A DNA stretch of 64,000 nucleotides from Blastopirellula sediminis (GCF_020966755.1 NZ_JAJKFT010000010.1:310001-374000); one strand, 5' to 3'. Shown: positions 41,554 to 50,724, counted from the first letter of the stretch. Notes: generated by a model not told the origin, from the letters alone. A program made the numbers and translations.

Positions 41554-43767
41554 TCAGCGTTTGTTGGGTAAAACGATTGTCGCCTGATCATGAATCGGCG
41601 TCGCGCTGGCGCCGCTCCCATGAAACCGCCCGCTCGAACCGCGCGAGCCGCTCCGGAGCACGAACCCCCACATCAAGCCGGCGACGGCGGCGATGATGGC
41701 CATCGCGCTCACCCCGGCGGTCGCCAATTTCTTACCCAGCGAATGAATCGGCCCGACGGCGGAGTCCTGCTTTTCCTGCACGAGCACCACCAAACCGGTT
41801 GAGCGAGGTTCGGTCTCGTCGCCAGGGGTGATCTTCACCGACTGCGTCGCGGCGATCCAAGGCCCGGCCAACTTTGCCCCCGCCGGGTCGTGCGAAAGCG
41901 GATCGATATAGTCGTACACTTCACGGCCTGCGATCGAATCGAACTTCACACGCAAATTGGGATCTTCGCAAAACTGATCCGGCAGTCGGCTTTCGTCATG
42001 CAGCAGTTCGTCGAACAGCGGATGCTGCAGGATCATTCCGTTTTGCGGACCGGGGCGTTCGTCAATCAGCACGGCGAACTGTTCCGGCGAACCTTCGAAC
42101 CGCGGAAAGTTACCGACGTTGATCGTCAGCGAAGCGACGGCGACCGTTTCGCCATCGACGCGAATCGGCGCCGAGATGGCGCACTTCCACGTGTTGCTGG
42201 CGGTACTTAAAAAGACGGCCGAGAGATGCGGACGATCGGTGGCCGTCGGATAGATGCCATCCGGCGGCGGAACCGACGCATGGTAGCGCGGATCGATCGC
42301 CGGATGATCGAAGTCCTCTTCGCCTCCATGAAAATAAGAACGATAGCCGTAATAACCGCCGACCGGCGAATCGACCGCTTTGCCGGCGGACGACGCGATA
42401 TGAAACCCATATTTGTCGAGCAAGAACCAGCTGGCGTAACGACCGTTGCCTTGTGCCCAGCGCTCGATGACCAAATCTTGCAGCGGTTCACGCGCCGCAT
42501 GCTCTTGGAACTGATGGACCAGTTCGGCCCGCTTGCTCATCTCCAGATTCGGATCGCGGAGTTTGGTCAGCAGATCTTTCAGCTCCGGATTGTTGAGCGT
42601 CGCTTGTAATGTCGCCAAAACGTCAGGACGTACGGCGAAATCTTCCGCGTCGTCAAATAGCGTTTCGATATCGTGGGCGACGTTAGTCGCGGCTAACTCA
42701 GCGGCGAACTGATTGCTGACCCAGCTCTTGGAAGCGAGCGCTTTCGCCGATTCGCTGACCGCTTCGGTATAGCCCCAAAAACCAAAGCCCAACATGATCG
42801 CCAGCAATACCGCCGGGGCGAAGATGCCCAGCCAGACAAGCGCGCGGCGATCGCGATGGCGTTGTCGCACTTGCAGCGCGTCGAGCACCGCCTGGACGTT
42901 GGCGAACCGTCGCTTGGGATTGACCGCCAACTGTTGATCGACGATGTCGACCAGCTCTCGATCGACGCCCGGCACGTCGCGATGTGCGACCGGCATTTCG
43001 GCCCGCTCGATGATCTGGCGATAACGATCAAGCCGCGCAGTGAGTCCCGCCGCCGAATCAATTGCGCCGACGGCGTCCGCGCTTCGAAACGGCGGATCTC
43101 CGGTCAGCATCGTGTAGAGAATCGAGCCAAGCGCGTAGACGTCCCAGCTGACGTCAGGGACGGCGTTCAATTCCGCCTGTTCCGGCGCCATGTAAAAGAG
43201 CGTTCCCAGGGCTGGCTTTTGTTCGTGCGAAAGTCGCGACTGGCCGAAGTCGGCGAGTCGGGCTTTGCCGTCTTGATCGAGCAAGATGTTCGCCGGCTTC
43301 AAGTCGCAGTGGAGAATCCCTTTGGCGTGGGCATGCAGCAGACCGACCACCACGTCCTGAAAGACTTCGACCGCGCGATCCACCGGCAACGGGCCATTCC
43401 GCTTGAGCAGGTCTTCCAGCGACCCGCTCTCGACGTACTCCATGATGTAGTACGGGGGATCGGAATCCCAGCCGACGTCGAGCAGCTGCACCACGTAGCG
43501 GTCGGCGGAGAGAAAAACGAGCTTTTCGACCTCGCGGGCGATCAAACTGTCCTCAAGCGAAGCCCGATGATTGTAGAATTTGATCGCGACTTGCCGCCCC
43601 GTATTGGTGGCGATCGCGAACCAAACCTCGCCGTAGGCCCCGGCGCCCAGGAAACGCTCAATTGAGTAGCCAGGGATTTCCCTGGGGGGGCGAGTCCGGC
43701 GGCGGCTTAATTCCTCCGAAGCCTTCAGGTCCACATCGGATTGCAGTTCAGTCCGTTCCAAATTCAT
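41554..43767 (-). CDS. receptor-like Ser/Thr protein kinase with Cache-like sensor
   Basis: The 737-residue protein has a eukaryotic-type kinase domain at ~34-300: GAGAYGEVWF, catalytic lysine K63 in VAIKFY, catalytic loop ILHCDLKPANILLD (HCD in place of HRD, with Asp155), DFG at 173-175, and the APEQ activation-segment end. A membrane helix near 318-340 leads to an extracytoplasmic region ~340-690 that looks like a dCache sensor (WFLLDKYGFHIASS, GYRSYFHGGEEDF, PHLSAVFLSTASNTWKCAISAPI). A second helix near 695-715 precedes a short tail. It probably senses a small ligand and phosphorylates cytoplasmic proteins. No partner phosphatase is near. Confidence 0.9.
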   Translation of the reverse strand: MNLERTELQSDVDLKASEELSRRRTRPPREIPGYSIERFLGAGAYGEVWFAIATNTGRQVAIKFYNHRASLEDSLIAREVEKLVFLSADRYVVQLLDVGWDSDPPYYIMEYVESGSLEDLLKRNGPLPVDRAVEVFQDVVVGLLHAHAKGILHCDLKPANILLDQDGKARLADFGQSRLSHEQKPALGTLFYMAPEQAELNAVPDVSWDVYALGSILYTMLTGDPPFRSADAVGAIDSAAGLTARLDRYRQIIERAEMPVAHRDVPGVDRELVDIVDQQLAVNPKRRFANVQAVLDALQVRQRHRDRRALVWLGIFAPAVLLAIMLGFGFWGYTEAVSESAKALASKSWVSNQFAAELAATNVAHDIETLFDDAEDFAVRPDVLATLQATLNNPELKDLLTKLRDPNLEMSKRAELVHQFQEHAAREPLQDLVIERWAQGNGRYASWFLLDKYGFHIASSAGKAVDSPVGGYYGYRSYFHGGEEDFDHPAIDPRYHASVPPPDGIYPTATDRPHLSAVFLSTASNTWKCAISAPIRVDGETVAVASLTINVGNFPRFEGSPEQFAVLIDERPGPQNGMILQHPLFDELLHDESRLPDQFCEDPNLRVKFDSIAGREVYDYIDPLSHDPAGAKLAGPWIAATQSVKITPGDETEPRSTGLVVLVQEKQDSAVGPIHSLGKKLATAGVSAMAIIAAVAGLMWGFVLRSGSRGSSGRFHGSGASATPIHDQATIVLPNKR

Positions 43768-43948
43768 CCGTTAGCCGCAACGAGGTAGGCGAAATATCAG
43801 ACTAGGTGAAGCGAATTCATTCTAGGGGCGCCTGACGCGCGAGTGAACTCGCCAGGGCGAGTTCCCCTTTTCCGTCCCGGTCCTAAACTTAGTAGTAGTC
43901 CGACAAAACGGGACGGAAACGTAGTTTCCACTTTTTGAGAGAAATTGA

Positions 43949-44425
43949 GTGCTGGGAATCCTTTTAATCCTGTTCATCTTGCTTCCGCTGGTCGAGTTGA
44001 CGCTGCTCCTCTTTTTGGCCAGCGCGACCGACCCCCTATTTACGCTGGGGCTGGTCCTGGTCACCGGCGTCATCGGCTCGATGCTAGCAAGAAATCAAGG
44101 TTTTGCGACCTACCGCCGAATCCAATCCGAATTCTCCAGCGGTCGAGTGCCGACCGATTCGTTATTCGACGCCGTATTGATCTTTGTGGCTGGGGTCCTG
44201 CTCATCACTCCGGGCATTCTGACCGACATGACCGGATTTGCGCTGCTCGTCCCCTTCCTACGCACGCCGATCAAAGCCTGGCTGATCGCGTGGGCGAAAA
44301 AGAACTTCCATGTTGCGACCGCCACGACGGTCGATGGGTTCACGACGACCGCTTCAACGTCGCCGCACGCAGGGAGCAGCGAGATCCTCGACTCTTACGT
44401 CGTTGAGTCTCGCAAAGAAGATTAA
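43949..44425 (+). CDS. FxsA-family membrane protein
   Basis: The 158-residue protein matches FxsA: LLILFILLPLVELTLLLFLA as TM1, GLVLVTGVIGSMLARNQG, then FDAVLIFVAGVLLITPGILTDMTGF and LLVPFLRTPIKAWL. FxsA is an inner-membrane protein that protects some bacteria from phage F exclusion when overexpressed; its normal role is unclear. The C-terminus is Thr/Ser-rich and disordered here. The GTG start at 43949 begins directly at the family N-terminus. A bidirectional terminator follows at 44441. Confidence 0.92.
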   Translation: MLGILLILFILLPLVELTLLLFLASATDPLFTLGLVLVTGVIGSMLARNQGFATYRRIQSEFSSGRVPTDSLFDAVLIFVAGVLLITPGILTDMTGFALLVPFLRTPIKAWLIAWAKKNFHVATATTVDGFTTTASTSPHAGSSEILDSYVVESRKED

Positions 44426-44440
44426 GCGTTCGAAACGAAA

Positions 44441-44476
44441 AAAGCCCCTGCATCGACCGACGCAGGGGCTTTCGTT
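44441..44476. terminator. bidirectional intrinsic terminator between fxsA-like and Spy-like genes
   Basis: AAAGCCCCTGC (44441-44451) pairs perfectly with GCAGGGGCTTT (44462-44472) around a 10-base loop, followed by CGTTTT on the plus strand and preceded by an A-run (T on the minus strand). It can stop transcripts from both sides. Confidence 0.85.
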
Positions 44477-44497
44477 TTCTAGCGAAGCGAGGGACGA

Positions 44498-45313
44498 CTA
44501 GATCGCGTCGTCGTCGCTTTCGGTGTTGTTGTCATTGTTGTTGCCGCGCTGTCCGCGTTGGCCACGCTGACCTTGCGGTCCACCTTGGCCGCGACCGCCG
44601 GGTCCACCCGGGCCGCCCGGACCACGCATCTGCGAACGATCGAGTTCAAAGTCGATGGCGATCAACTTTTCGATCTTCGCCTTCTGTTCGGCGGTCAAAA
44701 CGCCGTTCACTTTTTCTTCCATGGCCGTGCGGAATTCAGCCATCTTTTCGCGGCGTTCTTCCTGCGAAGCGTCACGGAGTTCGGCGAACAGTTCACGCAT
44801 TTCGGCGCCAGCTTCCTGGCGAGCGGTGGCGATCTTTTCGAGCTGTTCGTCGCTGATGCCGAGTTCGGCCTTAACCAGCGAATCGTTCAGAGCGCCGGCC
44901 AGGTCGGTCTTCAGCATGATGCCGACCAACTTGGTCTTCTGGGCGTCGGTCAGAATGCCGGCCAGCTTTTCAGCCGTTTCCGACATCATCTTGGTCATCT
45001 TTTCGCGGCGAGCTTCGCGATCTTCGTCATCGCCGCCACGCTGGAACAATTCACCCATCGCCGAACGAGTTTCTTGCTGGATCGTCTTGATTTCTTCTTT
45101 TTGGTCTTCGGTTAGATCCAGGGCGCCCTGAACTTGTTCGTTGCCCAGCAGCATCCCGGCGTTCATGCCGAAACCGCCGCCGGGACCGCCTGGTCCACGA
45201 CCGCCGCGTCCACCGGGACCGCCCGGACCTTGGGCGACGCTGATTTGAGTCATTGCGGCAACCAAGCAAACCGCGGCCAGACAGGCCAACCACTGATTCT
45301 TCCAGACGTTCAT
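44498..45313 (-). CDS. secreted Spy-like protein with Gly-rich ends
   Basis: The protein has a signal peptide (LACLAAVCLVAAMTQISVAQ) and then a Gly/Pro-rich stretch (GPGGPGGRGGRGPGGPGGG). The centre has Spy/LTXXQ-type helices: LDLTEDQKEEIKTIQQETR, LTDAQKTKLVG, LGISDEQLEKIATARQE, LTAEQKAKIEKL, each with the LTxxQ turn. A second Gly/Gln-rich low-complexity tail (GPGGPGGRGQGGPQGQR) ends NNNDNNTESDDDAI. Spy-type proteins are periplasmic chaperone-like or metal-stress proteins. The start at 45313 fits AGGA eight bases before it; an ATG at 45319 has poorer spacing. Function in this organism is unknown. Confidence 0.85.
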   Translation of the reverse strand: MNVWKNQWLACLAAVCLVAAMTQISVAQGPGGPGGRGGRGPGGPGGGFGMNAGMLLGNEQVQGALDLTEDQKEEIKTIQQETRSAMGELFQRGGDDEDREARREKMTKMMSETAEKLAGILTDAQKTKLVGIMLKTDLAGALNDSLVKAELGISDEQLEKIATARQEAGAEMRELFAELRDASQEERREKMAEFRTAMEEKVNGVLTAEQKAKIEKLIAIDFELDRSQMRGPGGPGGPGGRGQGGPQGQRGQRGQRGNNNDNNTESDDDAI

Positions 45314-45520
45314 GTGCATTTCCTAATGGGTAGCAAGGGAAAAGGGGTTGAGCGGATCGCGGGAGATGCGACCGCCGAAGATTTAAGGGTTTTGATAGCT
45401 GTCGGTGTCCCCCTGAGGAGCACCACCGGTCGCGACGAACTAGTTAAACCCAGCGGTTTTGTCAAAGTAACGGCAAGTTTTCGGAAATTTACTCGCGACG
45501 ACGCCGACGCCCTGGTCCCC

Positions 45521-45526
45521 TATAAT
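45521..45526 (+). promoter_or_regulatory. possible -10 element of brkB/yihY gene
   Basis: A perfect TATAAT lies 45 bases before the GTG start of the membrane-protein gene at 45571. No good -35 box is visible at the usual spacing, so the call is tentative. Confidence 0.3.
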
Positions 45527-45570
45527 GCCGGTCGGCCCGAACCCGATCTTCGCCGCAAGCGGGAGAGTTT

Positions 45571-46446
45571 GTGATTCATCGTTTCGCTACCCGCTGGGGC
45601 GTCCGTTTTTGGAACGCCGTCCAGCATTCGTCCAAACGGGATGCTGACGTATATGCCGCCTGCATTGCGTTTTACGTCTACATGTGGATGCTGCTGGCCG
45701 GAATCGTCTTCTTCGCGACCGCCCGTTCCTTAGTGCGCGAATCGATTACCCAGCAGGACCTGCGGGTCGAATTGCAAAACTGGATCGCCGCCGAAAGCTC
45801 GGAAGAGACCGCCGAAAGCTTTATGGGTTTCATCCGCGAAGGAACCCGAAGCGACACCGCCGTGATCAGCTTTGGCTTGATGGGTTTACTGCTTGTGGGG
45901 GCGACGGCGTTCGCTTGGCTCGAACGGGCCTTCTCCCGGATCTTCGACCTCGAATACCCGACCAGCGAAACCTGGCGGCAGCTCTTGTGGCGGATCGTCT
46001 TTTACCGGCTCCGGGCCTACGTCTTTGTGATGGTGCTCGGGTTCATCGGCGTCGCCGCCCTGGCGCTCTTATTCGCTTGGAAGCAGTTTTTAATCCGGAA
46101 CGGATCGACCTTGGCGTTGTCGGTCTTCCTGCCGTCCCAATACGCGGCAAGCTTGTTGTTCAACTGGATGCTGATCACGTTGATCTTTTGGCAACTTCCT
46201 CGCACCAACGTCAGCTTTTGGCATGCAGTGCGCGGCGCGCTTCTCTGCACCATCATGTGGGAAATCTGCCGGATCCCGATCGACATCTTCGTCGTCACCG
46301 GCAAGATGTCGACGTTCGGAATGGTCGGCTTTTTGATCGCGAGTATGCTCTGGCTCTACTATGCGATCTGGATCGTCTTGTTTGGCTGCGCCTATGTCCG
46401 CTTTCTCGCCGAGCCCTATCCGCCGGAGTCCGAAACCGCGCAATAA
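45571..46446 (+). CDS. YihY/BrkB family membrane protein
   Basis: The 291-residue protein has the usual six-helix plan of the family: RDADVYAACIAFYVYMWMLLAG (family start helix), a loop with AESSEETAESF, GLMGLLLVGATAFAWLERAF, and the last helices through GFLIASMLWLYYAIWIVLFGCA. The family was once called tRNA-processing ribonuclease BN by error and has no proven function; it is an inner-membrane protein. The GTG start at 45571 is the family N-terminus. A hairpin lies shortly after the stop but has no T-run. Confidence 0.9.
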   Translation: MIHRFATRWGVRFWNAVQHSSKRDADVYAACIAFYVYMWMLLAGIVFFATARSLVRESITQQDLRVELQNWIAAESSEETAESFMGFIREGTRSDTAVISFGLMGLLLVGATAFAWLERAFSRIFDLEYPTSETWRQLLWRIVFYRLRAYVFVMVLGFIGVAALALLFAWKQFLIRNGSTLALSVFLPSQYAASLLFNWMLITLIFWQLPRTNVSFWHAVRGALLCTIMWEICRIPIDIFVVTGKMSTFGMVGFLIASMLWLYYAIWIVLFGCAYVRFLAEPYPPESETAQ

Positions 46447-46514
46447 AGATGGCGCCCTCGTCCGCAGAGAAGGGCGCCAAGTCGGTTTACCAGATTATCA
46501 ACTTACGCGGCGGC

Positions 46515-46856
46515 TTAGATCGCGCAGCCGCAAGCGGTGCACTCGCACGACGCGCAACTGCAAGCTTCGCCGTCGCAGCACTGGCATCCCGCTTCACACG
46601 CGCAAGCGGTTTCGCACGGGCAAGCCGAGCAGGCGGCGGCAGTCGACGTTGTAGTCGTCGCCGCATCTTTCGTCATGTCGCAACCGCACTTCTCGCACTT
46701 GCAAACGTCGCACGAGCAAGTGACGCCGTCGCAGTCAGGACATGCGCAGTTGACGCACTCACACTTCTTCGCGGCGGAAGCCGTATCGGCCGCAGCCCAA
46801 GAAAACATCCCCAGCGAAAACGTGAAGAGCGCAGCCAAAACCAGCAAACTTTTCAT
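46515..46856 (-). CDS. secreted cysteine-rich metallothionein-like protein
   Basis: The product (113 residues, ATG at 46856) has a signal peptide (LLVLAALFTFSLGMFSWAAA) and a mature part with 25 Cys in ~85 residues, mostly as CxC and CxxC pairs: KKCECVNCACPDCDG, CSCDVCKCEKCGCD, then a Thr/Ala spacer (TTTTSTAA), then CSACPCETACACEAGC and CSCASCECTACGCAI. Only two runs lack Cys. This is the plan of metal-binding clusters, but it matches no known metallothionein I can name. It probably binds Cu, Zn or Cd in the periplasm or outside. It precedes another Cys-rich protein gene on the same strand. Confidence 0.8.
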   Translation of the reverse strand: MKSLLVLAALFTFSLGMFSWAAADTASAAKKCECVNCACPDCDGVTCSCDVCKCEKCGCDMTKDAATTTTSTAAACSACPCETACACEAGCQCCDGEACSCASCECTACGCAI

Positions 46857-46922
46857 GGTAAAAATCTCCAAGAGAAATCGTTAAACAGAATCAAAATCGA
46901 AGTTGTCAGCGCAACGTTCGAT

Positions 46923-47363
46923 TTAATTCCGCCAACGACAATGGAGAACTTGCAGAGAAACGCCGCCGTCGAGCAAGCCTGCGTCGCGATCATTGGTCGG
47001 CAGCGTCCGTGACGCTGGATCCAAAGCGACGGGACTCGTCCAGGCGAACAAATCGACCGGCAGATGAACTTCGCTGGCGGAGGCCGGCGCCAACGGCATT
47101 TCGGCCGGTTCAACGCAACAAGAGCAGCCGTCGCAGGTCGGTCCTGCGAGATTTTCTTCCGTGGTCTGTTGGCAGCAACTTCTTTCCACAACGCCGCAGC
47201 AGGAACGGACCGAGGTGCTGCAGCAAGAAGCGGCCGTGCTATGGCCGCAACTGCAAGTCGTTTCGCCCGGCGCCGCACAGAGGGGCGCAGCGCTCACCAG
47301 GCTGTTGGTCGAGCCCAAAGCGAGCCCCAACATAACCAGCAAGGTGACGACGAAACGAAACAT
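46923..47363 (-). CDS. secreted cysteine-rich protein, 146 aa
   Basis: This protein (ATG at 47363) starts MFRFVVTLLVMLGLALGS, a signal peptide, and the mature part has 14 Cys, mostly as CC pairs spaced by five residues: SCCSTSVRSCCGVVERSCCQQ, then CDGCSCC, and one near the C-terminus. After the Cys block comes a Pro/Val-rich ~60-residue domain with no Cys (ASEVHLPVDLFAWTSP). It lies 66 bp ahead of the other Cys-rich gene and is co-directional, so the two are probably an operon for metal handling. The Cys-rich pattern differs between the two, so they are not simple duplicates. Confidence 0.75.
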   Translation of the reverse strand: MFRFVVTLLVMLGLALGSTNSLVSAAPLCAAPGETTCSCGHSTAASCCSTSVRSCCGVVERSCCQQTTEENLAGPTCDGCSCCVEPAEMPLAPASASEVHLPVDLFAWTSPVALDPASRTLPTNDRDAGLLDGGVSLQVLHCRWRN

Positions 47364-47455
47364 ACGAAGATCCAGACAGGACGGATTGCTCTCGGACGGC
47401 AGAATCGTACGCACTGTCCGTCACAGAGGCAATCCAGATTTGTCGAAGGACGCGA

Positions 47456-48931
47456 CTAGCGAGGCTGTCGAGGCATTTTCTCGCCCAAGGTTTCAATCAG
47501 ATGGGCCGCTTTAGAGTACGGCTTGGCGCCGCCTCCGGTTCGCGTCCCCCCTTCCGGCAAACCGATGTCGTCGCCGGAAACGCGCATTTCCCAGTAGATG
47601 TCGGTATTGCGCGGGATTTCCGCGAAGCTCAATACCGATACCCGCGGCAAGTGCGTCGCCATCATCCGCCACAAGTGGGAACGGAGGTCGATCGACGTGA
47701 CCAGCGCCGTCGGCTGTTGCTGTTCTTCCAGTTGATGGAAGCTGTCGATCAGGTTATCCATCAAACGTTCGACCCACGGGCGCGCCTTGCGGCCGGCGCT
47801 GGCGTCATTCAGTTCCAGCAGGCGTTCTTCCAGTTCCGGTTCCAAACCGATCGCGTGAACCCGACCGTCACGGTCCAGGTAACGCTGGCAAATCTGGCGT
47901 CCCAGACGAACGCGGACCGCCGCGACCAATAGTTCGATATCGCCGGTCCGAGCGCCATGGCGAACGAGCGTTTCCAGAATGCGGGAGAAGTTCTTGATCG
48001 AGACCTGCTCTTCCAGCAGCCGCACCAACACGGCGTGGATTGTCGACAGCGAGAGCGGGCTCGCTCGCAGTTCTTCGACCTCGGCCGACTGCGCGTCGCG
48101 CTGCATTTCGATCAGGCTGCGAACGTCGTCCAGGGTGAGCATCTCGTGAGCGAAGCGGCGAAGCGTCTCTTGCAAATGGGTGACCAGCAGCATCCCCGGT
48201 TCGATGACCAGGTAGCCGCCTTTCTCCGCTTCGCGCTGTTGATCGGCGCGAATCCAAATCCCTGGCCCCCCAAACGTCGGATCGACGCCAGGCGTACCCT
48301 CGAGCGTTTCGGTCGCGGTTCCCATGTCGAGCGCGATATGGCGCCCCGGGCCAAAGCGGGCGCGGGCGATTTCGTTTTCGTCAATCAGGAACCGGTATTC
48401 GTTGTCTCCCAGCTGGCGACTGTCGCGCATCCGAATCTTCGGCACGACGATTCCGAGCGAATCGGCCAACTGGCAGCGGACGGCGGTCATCCGGTCGAAA
48501 AAGTCTTTCGACTCGGGAGAGATGATCGAGACCAATGACGGCCCAACTTCCAGCGTCAGCCGATCCATTTCGAGGTAAGAACGCCACGGATCGGACGTTT
48601 CGGGAGCGGCCGGCACGACGTTCTCTTTCTCGTCCGCTTCGGTAAACCAGGAAGGCTTACCGTGGTCGGGGACGACCGGAATGTCGAGCAGCTCTTCGTC
48701 GCCGCAGCTGATCGCGACGATGTGATGAAAGTGAACAAGCGCTTCCTGGCCGTGATGATCGCCATCGACGCTCCAAGAGACGTCGTCGGCGTCCCCCTGA
48801 GTGCTGGCGTTAATCAGCCGGACGCAGTCGTCGTAGATCGCGGCGACTTCGCCGCGGAGCTTGATATGACCGAAGGTCGAGACGCAAACTTCCCTGCCGA
48901 TGTATCGTGAAAGAATCGAGGAGTAATCCAT
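47456..48931 (-). CDS. soluble FHIPEP (FlhA C-terminal domain) protein with Sm-like N-terminal domain
   Basis: The 491-residue protein lacks membrane helices. Residues ~1-80 (SRYIGREVCVSTFGHIKLRGEV, later ALVHFHHIVAISCG) read like an LSm fold with its two Sm motifs. Residues ~135-480 match the cytoplasmic domain of the flagellar/type III export gate FlhA: SLGIVVPKIRMRDSRQLGDN, GTPGVDPTFGGPGIWI, LLVTHLQETLRRFAHEML, LSLSTIHAVLVRLLEEQVSIKNFSRILETLV, and PRVSVLSFAEIP. The family's eight N-terminal membrane helices are absent, and no flagellar gene is in the window. It may serve as a scaffold or RNA-linked regulator rather than an export gate. The ATG at 48931 begins MDYSSIL; an upstream start at 48979 adds no domain. 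Confidence 0.85.
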   Translation of the reverse strand: MDYSSILSRYIGREVCVSTFGHIKLRGEVAAIYDDCVRLINASTQGDADDVSWSVDGDHHGQEALVHFHHIVAISCGDEELLDIPVVPDHGKPSWFTEADEKENVVPAAPETSDPWRSYLEMDRLTLEVGPSLVSIISPESKDFFDRMTAVRCQLADSLGIVVPKIRMRDSRQLGDNEYRFLIDENEIARARFGPGRHIALDMGTATETLEGTPGVDPTFGGPGIWIRADQQREAEKGGYLVIEPGMLLVTHLQETLRRFAHEMLTLDDVRSLIEMQRDAQSAEVEELRASPLSLSTIHAVLVRLLEEQVSIKNFSRILETLVRHGARTGDIELLVAAVRVRLGRQICQRYLDRDGRVHAIGLEPELEERLLELNDASAGRKARPWVERLMDNLIDSFHQLEEQQQPTALVTSIDLRSHLWRMMATHLPRVSVLSFAEIPRNTDIYWEMRVSGDDIGLPEGGTRTGGGAKPYSKAAHLIETLGEKMPRQPR

Positions 48932-49380
48932 CGATGCGCCCCTACCTGTCTTGACTAGGAATCTGCAGTCGTTTCGCAAACGAAACGTTATCAGTGATTC
49001 TAGTTACAACTCGAACGGAGCGGCAACCTTTTGCTTGAGCCAAAATCGGCTGGGCGTACGATAATCGGGAACATCGCGTTCCGTTTGCGACGATTTCACC
49101 GGCCAACCGGGTTAAAAAAGATACGAAGAAATTTACTGGTTCGTATGGACAATTGCCGCCGTAAAGCCTTAGAACATGGGCATCAGTCAGACGACGCCAC
49201 GCGATGCGGCTCTCCGCCGCTTGCATGCTAGTTTGCTGGCGCCGAACTAATCCCACATGGAAGTAACGTCGTCGACGGACGATGAAGGGAGGCGAAATGA
49301 GAATTCTTCGGCTATCCGGGTGAGTTGGATTTGACCGTCTAAGGAACTGTCAATCTAGTTTCGCTCAGGATCAAAACCGT
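48932..49380. other. 449-bp gene-free interval
   Basis: This interval lies between the divergent FHIPEP-domain gene and the PIN-PhoH gene and should hold both promoters. A 7-bp hairpin with a 4-base loop, CGTTTCG (48970-48976) and CGAAACG (48981-48987), lies near the FHIPEP side. I see no RNA gene or repeat in the rest. Confidence 0.5.
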
Positions 49381-50724
49381 ATGATTGATCACGTGGGCCA
49401 ACAGCTTCCGAAGCTGTTTGTGCTGGACACCAACGTCCTTCTTCACGACGCCAAAAGTTTCCGTAATTTTGAAGACAACGATGTCGTTATCCCGATCACG
49501 GTCCTAGAAGAGCTGGACCGATTCAAAAAAGGAAATGAAGACATTCATTTCCAAGCTCGCGAGTTTCTCCGCCAAATCGACCTGCTCACAGGCGATATTC
49601 TCTCAGAAGCCGGCGCCTCTCTCGGCGAAGGATGCGGCAAGTTGCGAGTGGTCTTCTGCCACGAACAGGACGCCCGGCTTAATCGCGTCTTTATCTCCGA
49701 TTCTCCCGACAATCGCATTCTTAACACGGGTCTCTTTTTACAACGCACGTCGCCCGAACGGCGCGTGATCCTGATTTCTAAAGACACTAACCTGCGGATG
49801 AAGGCGAAGAGCCTTGGCTTGCAAGCGCAAGACTATATCAACGACAAGATTGAAAGTTGCGACAAGCTCTACACAGGTCGCCGCATCGTCGAAAACATTT
49901 CGACGGAGCAGATCGATCGTTTCTTCCAAAATGGCGGCGCCGTCGACGCCGTCGATTTCCCGGAGGTGCAACAGCCGACCGCCAATGAAAACTTCGTGCT
50001 CCGTAACGGCTCCAAATCGGTGTTGGCAACGTTTAACGCCGGCAACCAAATCCTGCAGCGCGTCGAGAAATTCGCCCCCTACGGGATCAAGCCGCGCAAC
50101 GCCGAACAGTTGTTCGCCATCAAGGCGCTGCTCGACGACGATATAAAGCTCGTTACCCTCGCCGGCAAAGCGGGGACCGGGAAAACGATCCTGGCGCTCG
50201 CATCAGCGCTCGAATGCTCTTCCCAATATCGGCAGATCTTGTTGGCCCGTCCGGTCGTTCCTCTTTCCAATAAGGATCTCGGTTACCTCCCCGGCGACAT
50301 TTCCGCCAAGCTTGATCCCTACATGCAACCGCTGTTCGACAATCTCTCCGTGATTCGACATCAGTTCGGCGAGAACGATAAGCAAGCGCAAAAGATCAAT
50401 CGCATGCTGGAAATGGAAAAGCTGGTGATCACGCCGCTGGCGTACATTCGCGGACGCAGTTTGCAGCGGATGTACATGATCGTCGACGAAGCGCAAAACC
50501 TGACGCCGCACGAAGTGAAAACGATCATCACCCGCGCCGGCGAAGGGACCAAAGTGATTTTGACCGGCGACGTCCAGCAGATTGACCACCCGTACCTCGA
50601 TTCCCTTTCCAACGGATTGTCGTACCTGATCAATCGGATGGTCGGCCAACCCCTTTACGCGCATATCAGCCTGGAGAAGGGGGAACGGTCCGATCTGGCC
50701 GATCTAGCGAGCGAACTGCTGTAG
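49381..50724 (+). CDS. PIN-domain PhoH-like ATPase (YlaK type)
   Basis: This 447-residue protein combines a PIN nuclease-like domain at ~10-140 ([32 protein letters not shown], with the conserved acidic residues) with a PhoH ATPase domain (Walker [17 protein letters not shown]; Walker [26 protein letters not shown]). PhoH2-type proteins act as RNA helicase-nucleases in some bacteria. The gene is followed by a terminator at 50788. The ATG at 49381 gives a start two residues before the domain pattern begins. No toxin-antitoxin partner is adjacent. Confidence 0.94.
   Translation: MIDHVGQQLPKLFVLDTNVLLHDAKSFRNFEDNDVVIPITVLEELDRFKKGNEDIHFQAREFLRQIDLLTGDILSEAGASLGEGCGKLRVVFCHEQDARLNRVFISDSPDNRILNTGLFLQRTSPERRVILISKDTNLRMKAKSLGLQAQDYINDKIESCDKLYTGRRIVENISTEQIDRFFQNGGAVDAVDFPEVQQPTANENFVLRNGSKSVLATFNAGNQILQRVEKFAPYGIKPRNAEQLFAIKALLDDDIKLVTLAGKAGTGKTILALASALECSSQYRQILLARPVVPLSNKDLGYLPGDISAKLDPYMQPLFDNLSVIRHQFGENDKQAQKINRMLEMEKLVITPLAYIRGRSLQRMYMIVDEAQNLTPHEVKTIITRAGEGTKVILTGDVQQIDHPYLDSLSNGLSYLINRMVGQPLYAHISLEKGERSDLADLASELL

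Noticed and set aside
43845-43864. 8-bp hairpin GAACTCGC/GCGAGTTC ahead of the FxsA gene
   Set aside because: No gene ends just before it on the plus strand, and it has no T-run on the minus strand. It could be chance in a GC-rich region.
46446-46480. Hairpin after the BrkB-like gene (GGCGCCC and GGGCGCC arms)
   Set aside because: The stem is fair but no T-run follows, so I did not call it a terminator.
48942-49256. 104-codon minus-strand open frame upstream of the FHIPEP-Sm gene
   Set aside because: No ribosome site, no domain and Arg-rich composition. I treat the interval as non-coding.
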